Source: GYS-P2D sp964414425 (GTDB lineage: Bacteria; Bacteroidota; Bacteroidia; Chitinophagales; Saprospiraceae). From it: a DNA stretch of 12,010 nt. Positions 6,906-12,010 of the stretch are shown here, piece by piece (the first letter of the stretch is position 1; each line of letters starts with the position of its first letter). The DNA lies in assembly GCA_964414425.1 (NCBI GenBank), contig CAYPWL010000064.1:1-12010 (forward strand), read 5' to 3'. Under the pieces are notes generated by a model. It ran no database searches. It was not told the DNA's origin and saw nothing but the letters and a program-made list of their open reading frames with translations. The position numbers and the translations under genes were made by a program.

Positions 6906-8249
6906 ATGCATGTAGTCATTGTAGGCAACGGCATCAGTGGAATCACTGCGGCTCGTTGGCTAAGAAAACTTAATGACGGAACAAAAATTACCGTTATTAG
7001 TTCCGAATCTAAGTTCTTTTACTCCCGGACAGCTCTCATGTACATGTACATGGGGCATATGACACTGGAGAATACCCAGCCATATGAAGATTGGTTTTGG
7101 GAAAAGAACAGAATAGATCTATTACAAGATCACGTAAACTCTATAGACTTCGATCAGAAGACTTTAAGCCTCAAGGCTGGAGGAAATATGGGATATGATA
7201 AGCTCATCTTAGCCTTGGGCTCCAAATCAAACAAATTTGGATGGCCTGGACAAGATCTCAATAAGGTAGGTGGCTTATACCACCTCCAGGATCTGGTACA
7301 GATGGAAAAGAACAGCAAAGGCTTAAAACGAGCTGTTATCTGCGGTGGTGGATTGATCGGTATAGAGATGGCCGAGATGTTTCACTCACGCCACATAGAC
7401 GTGACCATGCTCGTAAGAGAGAGCAATTACTGGGACAATATCCTTCCTCCTGAGGAAGCCACGATGATCAGTAACCACATCAAGAGTAGACATATCGATC
7501 TAAGACTCGGTGTCAATCTGGGTGAGATCGTCGACGATGGTTCTGGTAATGCGTGTGCAGTGATCGTCAAGGAAACTGGCGAAAGAATAGATTGTGGTTA
7601 CGTAGGACTCACCGCTGGAGTAAGTCCTAATGTAGGATGGTTAAAGGATACAGAGCTTAACGTCAATCGTGGCATAGTGGTAGATGAGTATCTACAGACT
7701 AACATCAAGGATGTCTACGCAATCGGAGATTGCTCCGAACATTCTGATCCAAAACCAGGACGTAGACCGATAGAAGCGATCTGGTATACTGGGCGCATGA
7801 TGGGTGAGACTGTAGCCTATAATATCTCTGGCAAGCAGGTATCTTACGATCCAGGGATCTGGTTTAACTCGGCAAAATTTATCGACATAGAGTACCAAGT
7901 TTATGGAGACGTATTAGCCAGACCACCAGAGAATCATACTTCAATCATATGGCAGGACACATCTGGAGAAAAGAGTGTCCGCATCGTCTATGATAAAAAT
8001 GATCACACTATTGTTGGGTTTAATCTCTTTGGTGTGCGATATAGACATGAGGTGTGTGAGAAGTGGCTTGCGGAGAAAACTCCTGTAGAGACTGTATTAC
8101 AGAATCTTGAGCTGGCTCACTTTGATCCAGAGTTTTACAAGTCCTATGCCGATGAGGTGATAGGTACCTATAATAAAGCTACAGGCAAGAGCCTGAAGCG
8201 CAAGAAAATGAATGGTTTAAATAAGGTTTTACAATTTTTAAGAGCATAA
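6906..8249 (+). CDS. NAD(P)/FAD-dependent oxidoreductase (pyridine nucleotide-disulfide reductase superfamily)
   Basis: The 447-residue cytoplasmic flavoprotein has the two-dinucleotide-fold layout: FAD-binding GNGISG at residues 7-12, NAD(P)-binding CGGGLIGIE at 146-154, and the second FAD motif YAIGDCSE at 271-278. There is no CxxxxC redox disulfide, so it resembles the rubredoxin-reductase / NirB N-terminal / ferredoxin-reductase type rather than a thiol reductase, and should pass electrons from NAD(P)H to a protein partner. The roughly 120-residue C-terminal part (from about 318) is of a type I do not recognise by name. The ATG sits directly before the Rossmann fold. The next gene, an Fe-S membrane protein, starts four bases after the stop, which makes that protein the obvious electron acceptor (inference). 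An inverted repeat just upstream may control the pair. Confidence 0.9.
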   Translation: MHVVIVGNGISGITAARWLRKLNDGTKITVISSESKFFYSRTALMYMYMGHMTLENTQPYEDWFWEKNRIDLLQDHVNSIDFDQKTLSLKAGGNMGYDKLILALGSKSNKFGWPGQDLNKVGGLYHLQDLVQMEKNSKGLKRAVICGGGLIGIEMAEMFHSRHIDVTMLVRESNYWDNILPPEEATMISNHIKSRHIDLRLGVNLGEIVDDGSGNACAVIVKETGERIDCGYVGLTAGVSPNVGWLKDTELNVNRGIVVDEYLQTNIKDVYAIGDCSEHSDPKPGRRPIEAIWYTGRMMGETVAYNISGKQVSYDPGIWFNSAKFIDIEYQVYGDVLARPPENHTSIIWQDTSGEKSVRIVYDKNDHTIVGFNLFGVRYRHEVCEKWLAEKTPVETVLQNLELAHFDPEFYKSYADEVIGTYNKATGKSLKRKKMNGLNKVLQFLRA

Positions 8250-8253
8250 TATC

Positions 8254-9840
8254 ATGGGTCAAGTATATAAAAGTTTATCAATTGCCAATCCTGATCCGTT
8301 AGGAATGTCTGCAGCGCAGAAATTATTTTCTGCCATAGGAATTATTGGGTTAGGATTAATAGTACTTGCGGGATTCGGAATGAACTTTACTACTTCATCC
8401 GTTAGCCTGTCTATATCTATCATCTTAATAATGACAGGAATTATAGGGTATGCATATTTCACTTATGCCACTGAAGCACCAGGTATTAAAAACAATGGAA
8501 TTCAATTCAGTGGTACTATGTCCAGGGGTGTTATCGGGTGGATACTCGGCATTTTAATGACTGGTTTTTATGTGCTCCTATATTGGTATCCTCACCTATT
8601 AGGGAAGGGAGTGGGAGCCGATGGTGCCAATGCTGGAGTTGTAGGGCTATTCGACCCACTGGCCATGGCCATGAAAGGAACCCCTGCCAGTGAGTGGTTC
8701 GTATATGGCACCTTATACACTGTTGCAATAGTCTCGTTTGGAGTACGATTTATATGGAAATATCGCCATAACAGATATCAGATCATTAGGACCTTGAGCG
8801 TCATGTTTTTTCAGCTGTTCTTGGCTTTTCTAATACCTGAGTTGTTGGAAGGTCTCAATGCGGAATACAGTTCAAAATGGTTTGATAAAGACATAAAAAA
8901 CATGTGGCCATTAGATTATGATTTGTTCGATCAGTGGCATATTAATAATATGAGCGCGGCTGGTGTTATGGGTTGGACTTTCCTGATTTCCAGTTTAGCG
9001 ATGATATTCGTAGTGTCGCCATTCTTAACTTATAAGTACGGTAAGAGATGGTACTGTAGCTGGGTTTGTGGCTGTGGTGGATTAGCAGAGACTGCTGGTG
9101 ACCCGTGGAGACACTTATCTGACAAGAGCGTAAAGGCCTGGAAGGTAGAGCGCTGGATGATACATAGTGTCTTGATATTTTCCATCGTGATGACGATAGC
9201 CGTTGTATATGGCTATCTCGGCAATGATCCAGATCAATATTATATCACTCGTACGATGTTTACCATGATCATAGTAGGACTCATCTTACTGGTAGGTGGT
9301 ATCATGTCTTATTTCATCTATAATCGAGGCAATAGATCAGATTTGAAAATGATCAGTTTAGGAATATTCGGCCTTATAGGCATTATTTTATTGATCAACT
9401 ATTTCACTGGTAGCGGCAATGCATTCTTCTTATCTAATTACACATTTAAGAAGTGGTATGGCTTACTAATCGGAGCAGCATTCTCAGGAGTAGTTGGTGT
9501 CGGATTTTACCCATTAATGGGTAGCCGTGTATGGTGTAGATTTGGCTGTCCAATGGCAGCACTTCTCGGTATACAACAAAAGTTCTTCTCACGATTCCGG
9601 ATCACGACTAACGGTAGTCAATGTATAAGTTGTGGTAATTGCTCCACTTATTGCGAAATGGGCATCGATGTAAGAGCTTACGCCCAAAAAGGACAAGATA
9701 TCGTAAGAGCGTCATGTGTAGGCTGTGGAGTCTGTGCCGCAGTATGTCCTCGTGGCGTACTCAAGCTTGAAAATGGAACAGAAGATATCTATGAGAAAGG
9801 TCTTGATATCCGTAACGACCATGTTAAGTTGGTTGGGTAA
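8254..9840 (+). CDS. Polytopic membrane protein with NapH/NosR-like motifs and two [4Fe-4S] clusters
   Basis: The 528-residue product has about ten hydrophobic segments (near 23-43, 50-71, 92-112, 148-167, 180-199, 236-259, 301-321, 333-355, 366-384 and 401-420), then a cytoplasmic ferredoxin domain. That domain has C457, C460, C463 and C467 and a second set C488, C491, C494 and C498 followed by Pro, enough for two [4Fe-4S] clusters. Two further cysteine motifs end membrane segments: CSWVCGCG (C268, C272, C274) and CRFGCP (C428, C432). These match the paired CxxxCP motifs of NapH, NosR and CcoG (RdxA), although the first has Gly-Cys in place of Pro. Family members move electrons between quinones or flavins and metal centres. 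With the FAD enzyme four bases upstream it forms an apparent NAD(P)H-linked membrane electron-transfer unit; the final acceptor is not evident. Confidence 0.9.
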   Translation: MGQVYKSLSIANPDPLGMSAAQKLFSAIGIIGLGLIVLAGFGMNFTTSSVSLSISIILIMTGIIGYAYFTYATEAPGIKNNGIQFSGTMSRGVIGWILGILMTGFYVLLYWYPHLLGKGVGADGANAGVVGLFDPLAMAMKGTPASEWFVYGTLYTVAIVSFGVRFIWKYRHNRYQIIRTLSVMFFQLFLAFLIPELLEGLNAEYSSKWFDKDIKNMWPLDYDLFDQWHINNMSAAGVMGWTFLISSLAMIFVVSPFLTYKYGKRWYCSWVCGCGGLAETAGDPWRHLSDKSVKAWKVERWMIHSVLIFSIVMTIAVVYGYLGNDPDQYYITRTMFTMIIVGLILLVGGIMSYFIYNRGNRSDLKMISLGIFGLIGIILLINYFTGSGNAFFLSNYTFKKWYGLLIGAAFSGVVGVGFYPLMGSRVWCRFGCPMAALLGIQQKFFSRFRITTNGSQCISCGNCSTYCEMGIDVRAYAQKGQDIVRASCVGCGVCAAVCPRGVLKLENGTEDIYEKGLDIRNDHVKLVG

Positions 9841-9863
9841 TCATCGATCCTGATCATTAAAAC

Positions 9864-9908
9864 AAAAAAGAGCATACAGTACATGATTAGCTGTGTGCTC
9901 TTTTTTTT
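9864..9908 (+). terminator. Rho-independent terminator of the FAD/Fe-S operon
   Basis: A 16-bp stem (9864-9879 with 9891-9906, one U-G wobble) built on GAGCATACAG and CTGTGTGCTC closes an 11-base loop and ends in a run of eight T. It lies 24 bases after the stop of the Fe-S membrane gene. The A-run on the left arm means it could also work weakly on the other strand. Confidence 0.92.
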
Positions 9909-9986
9909 GTGCACTAACAGGTATATAAAAAGAGTAAACTACCTCATAGAATCTAATCTCTAATCGATAATCTATTCATTCGCTAA

Positions 9987-10354
9987 TTAGTTGATACATT
10001 GAAAAGAACATATATGCTTTCCTTTATTGATGGACCAGATATAGTTATTCTTGTCAGGCAGTAGACATGTACCATTTGACTCCACTAAGGGGAACTTGCT
10101 ATCGTAGCTATCCTTGAGCAAGCTGGAGGTGAGTTTCTGCCCTTCAATAGTATGGAGGCTTCCTATAGTTTGGATGTAGTATGTACCCAAAGAGTCCGCC
10201 TTATACCCGTAATAATACGCTGCGAAAGTCCATCATTGATCGTCATGAGTTGGGTACCCAATGTTTCTCCTGGCTGGCAATAGAGAAGAGCCAAGCTGTT
10301 GAAATAGCAAAGCAGCATTATACTGCTAAGGGCAGATATGATATTCTTTGGCAT
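9987..10354 (-). pseudogene. Frameshifted N-terminal fragment of a sensor/propeller-like protein
   Basis: Two overlapping minus-strand frames join into one plausible protein. The first (ATG at 10354) has a signal peptide (residues 1 to about 27, ending LLYCQ) and then TINDGLSQRIITGI, which resembles the opening of two-component-regulator propeller proteins. Near 10200-10202 the frame breaks; restoring one base joins it to ADSLGTYYIQTIGSLHTI and onward to a TAA at 9987. The joined product of about 120 residues is far shorter than such sensors, so it looks like the decayed 5' end of a larger gene whose remainder is gone. The family call rests on weak similarity judged by eye. It could instead be two unrelated short frames; the smooth continuation across the break argues against that. 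Confidence 0.45.
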
Positions 10355-10507
10355 GCTTGATTATTGCAGTTTAATAATCGAACCCTATAAAGATATGTAT
10401 TGGCTACTAAAGTCTGTGATTGTCAATTGTCACTTAGGCTCTTTTATAAAACTTCTTAAGGTTGGTAGCAAGAGTTTCAAAAATTCAATGTAGGCCTGTG
10501 GTCAAAA

Positions 10508-10541
10508 AAAAGAGGCTGTCTCGTAAGGGATAGCCTCTTTT
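10508..10541. repeat. IS1182-type terminal sequence forming a hairpin
   Basis: AAAAGAGGCT (10508-10517) and AGCCTCTTTT (10532-10541) are perfect inverted copies. With wobble pairs the plus-strand stem extends inward to a GTAA tetraloop (10523-10526). The outer GAGGCTGTCTC matches, from memory, the end sequence common in IS1182-family elements. On the minus strand it lies just past the transposase stop and is followed by a T-run, so it probably also terminates transposase transcription. The matching outer end of the element lies beyond the window. Confidence 0.6.
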
Positions 10542-10645
10542 GGATTGGTTCTGTTAGAGACTATGTATGATGTGAGATTTCTTGTAGTTATTCTACTTAT
10601 GTGATTGATAATGGAGGTTAAGAGTGGGTATTTTACTTTTTAGTT

Positions 10646-12010
10646 TCAGTTCTTAGCCATTTTGGCCAGATTATGAGCTAAAGCTATTAGTCCAGCTTAT
10701 ATGAGGACATTGTCTTTTCCTCTCAAATTGAATCGAGTAAATCTTTTGTTCTGCTTTATGTTTCCGAACACCGCTTCAACATCTACAGGTCTTTGTGAGC
10801 GGTGAGCAACTCCTTGTTCCGATAGGAGTTTTTCTCTGGCTTTGTCTTTGTCTTTGTGTCTTTTGAGGTTCCAATTGAACTGAATTTTTCTATTCCCTTT
10901 GGCCTTATGACATGCTCCTCTAAGTGGACGGTTTAAGCAATTCTTGGCTTGATAGACGCTGTACTTTTGTTGGTATCCTGACTTGGTTTTTACTTTCGTC
11001 TCATACTTGTTCTTCATCTTTTGACCCATTGGGCATATGAAGTAGTCATCTTTTACATTGTAATGTAGATGCTGTGGTCTGAAGGCATCTTTGGCCTTTA
11101 TATTGCCTTTGATTTTCTGTTCTTTATGGAAGTAATTGTATTTGACGTAGGCTTCTATGTCTTCAGACTCCAGGTATTCATAATTCTCTTCACTGCCATA
11201 GCCCGCATCAGCAACTGCGACCTCTGGACTGTCACCATATGGTTCTTTATACTCATTAAGATGATGTGGAAGAGTCAAGGTATCTGTCGGATTATGATAG
11301 ATGTCGTAGTTGACGATATACTGATCTGTGGTGCTGATTTGCCAGTTGTATCCTGCTTTTAGCTGTCCATTACCCATGTGGTCGTCTTTCATCCGCATGA
11401 ACGTGGCATCAGGGTCGGTCTTAGAATATGAATTGCGTTGTCCCAATATCTCTTCCTGTTCGTTGTACTTGGCCATATTCCGTGGCCAATGTCGCTTGGC
11501 ATAGTTTAGCTTCTGCTTGACTTTCTTATCAATAGGTTTGTCTTTAAGCGCTTCATTTATACTCGCTATGGTCTTGCTGACTTGCTCTGCATCCAGTTCA
11601 GGGTATGTCGTAGGATCATTGTCCTTTAGCTCTTCTTTGGCTATGGATTCTGCATATTTCCATAAGCCTTCAAGCTGTGCTTTTATGCCATCCTTGTATC
11701 TCTTTATGCTCTTACCCCAAACGAATGTATACTTATTCGCATTAGCCTCCACCTTGGTGCCATCCACATATATTGTCTTAATATCAACAAGGCCCTGTTC
11801 TACCATCATGGTCACCACTTGGGCAAACACCTCTTTGAGTATGCCCTTGAGCTTCTCACTTCTGAATCGGTTAATCGTATTGTGATCCGGTCTCTTCATT
11901 CCCGCAAGCCAAATTTAATGGATATTGCTCTGTACGGCTTGCTCAATCTTTCGCGATGAATACGTGTTGCTCAAATATCCATACACTAAAATCTTCAACA
12001 TCAATTTCGG
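10646..12010 (-). pseudogene. IS1182-family (DDE) transposase, two in-frame stops, 5'-truncated by window edge
   Basis: The frame can be followed from the edge (PKLMLKILVYGYLSN, the usual IS1182 N-terminal segment) to a TGA at 10646-10648. It is interrupted by TAA at 11915-11917, between SNIH and IWLAGMKRPDHN, and by TAA at 10697-10699, between GKDNVLI and AGLIALAHNLAKMAKN. The longest uninterrupted piece is 10697-11899, 400 residues from an internal Met. In that numbering the DDE catalytic set is visible: D46 (YVDGTKVEA), D231 (VADAGYGSEEN) and E375 (VDVEAVFGN), and a CPMG motif typical of the family is present. Both stops fall where the family has continuous coding sequence, so each is best explained by a point substitution. 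Activity would require readthrough of both. Confidence 0.88.

Larger units (their letters stand above)
10508..12010 (-). mobile_element. IS1182-family insertion sequence, partial at the window edge
   Basis: The element runs from its probable terminal hairpin at 10508 through a minus-strand transposase to the right edge, where it continues. Between the end and the transposase stop (10542-10645) there is non-coding sequence with no further feature. The single visible end and the cut at the window edge prevent checking terminal inverted repeats or the target duplication. The reading frame is broken twice, so this copy is likely non-autonomous or dead. Confidence 0.8.

Noticed and set aside
11069..11885. 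Plus-strand open frames within the IS, one with hydrophobic stretches
   Set aside because: They are antisense to the transposase, whose conserved motifs explain the base composition; the hydrophobicity is a reverse-complement effect of charged codons.
10697..11917. TAA recoded as sense in this organism
   Set aside because: All intact genes here end in TAA at the expected protein ends, so the two internal TAA codons in the transposase are mutations.

Overview
The window looks like a chromosomal segment from a Bacteroidota bacterium, possibly near Saprospiria. The evidence is a type IX secretion (T9SS) sorting-domain protein, an outer-membrane barrel ending in Phe, a Cys-rich RicT of the Bacteroidota type, A/T-rich leaders without clear Shine-Dalgarno sites, and an IS1182-type transposase. 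Every intact gene ends in TAA. The phylum call is firm; the family is inference.

Left part (1-1830): the 3' end of an outer-membrane barrel gene, then an exported protein with two heavy-metal-associated (HMA) domains, then a six-bladed NHL-type propeller lipoprotein whose start codon overlaps the HMA stop codon. This looks like a cell-envelope metal-handling unit. A strong bidirectional hairpin separates it from a convergent minus-strand operon.

Centre (1842-6588): the minus-strand operon holB - ricT - lpdA (clamp-loader delta', PSP1/RicT protein, dihydrolipoamide dehydrogenase) diverges from a pterin synthase of the PTPS/QueD family. The pterin gene converges on a minimal protein that is little more than a signal peptide plus a T9SS C-terminal domain.

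Right-centre (6589-9908): a regulatory gap with an inverted repeat precedes a tight two-gene operon. It encodes a soluble FAD/NAD(P) oxidoreductase and a polytopic membrane protein with NapH/NosR-like cysteine motifs and two [4Fe-4S] ferredoxin clusters, and ends in a classic rho-independent terminator. This pair is the best candidate for an undercharacterised system: a membrane electron-transfer module fed by NAD(P)H.

Right end (9909-12010): decaying DNA. A frameshifted fragment of a sensor or propeller-like gene is followed by an IS1182-family element. Its transposase reads almost continuously from the window edge to a natural TGA but carries two in-frame TAA codons, so it is probably dead. 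The far end of the element lies outside the window. No tRNA, rRNA or CRISPR array was seen.
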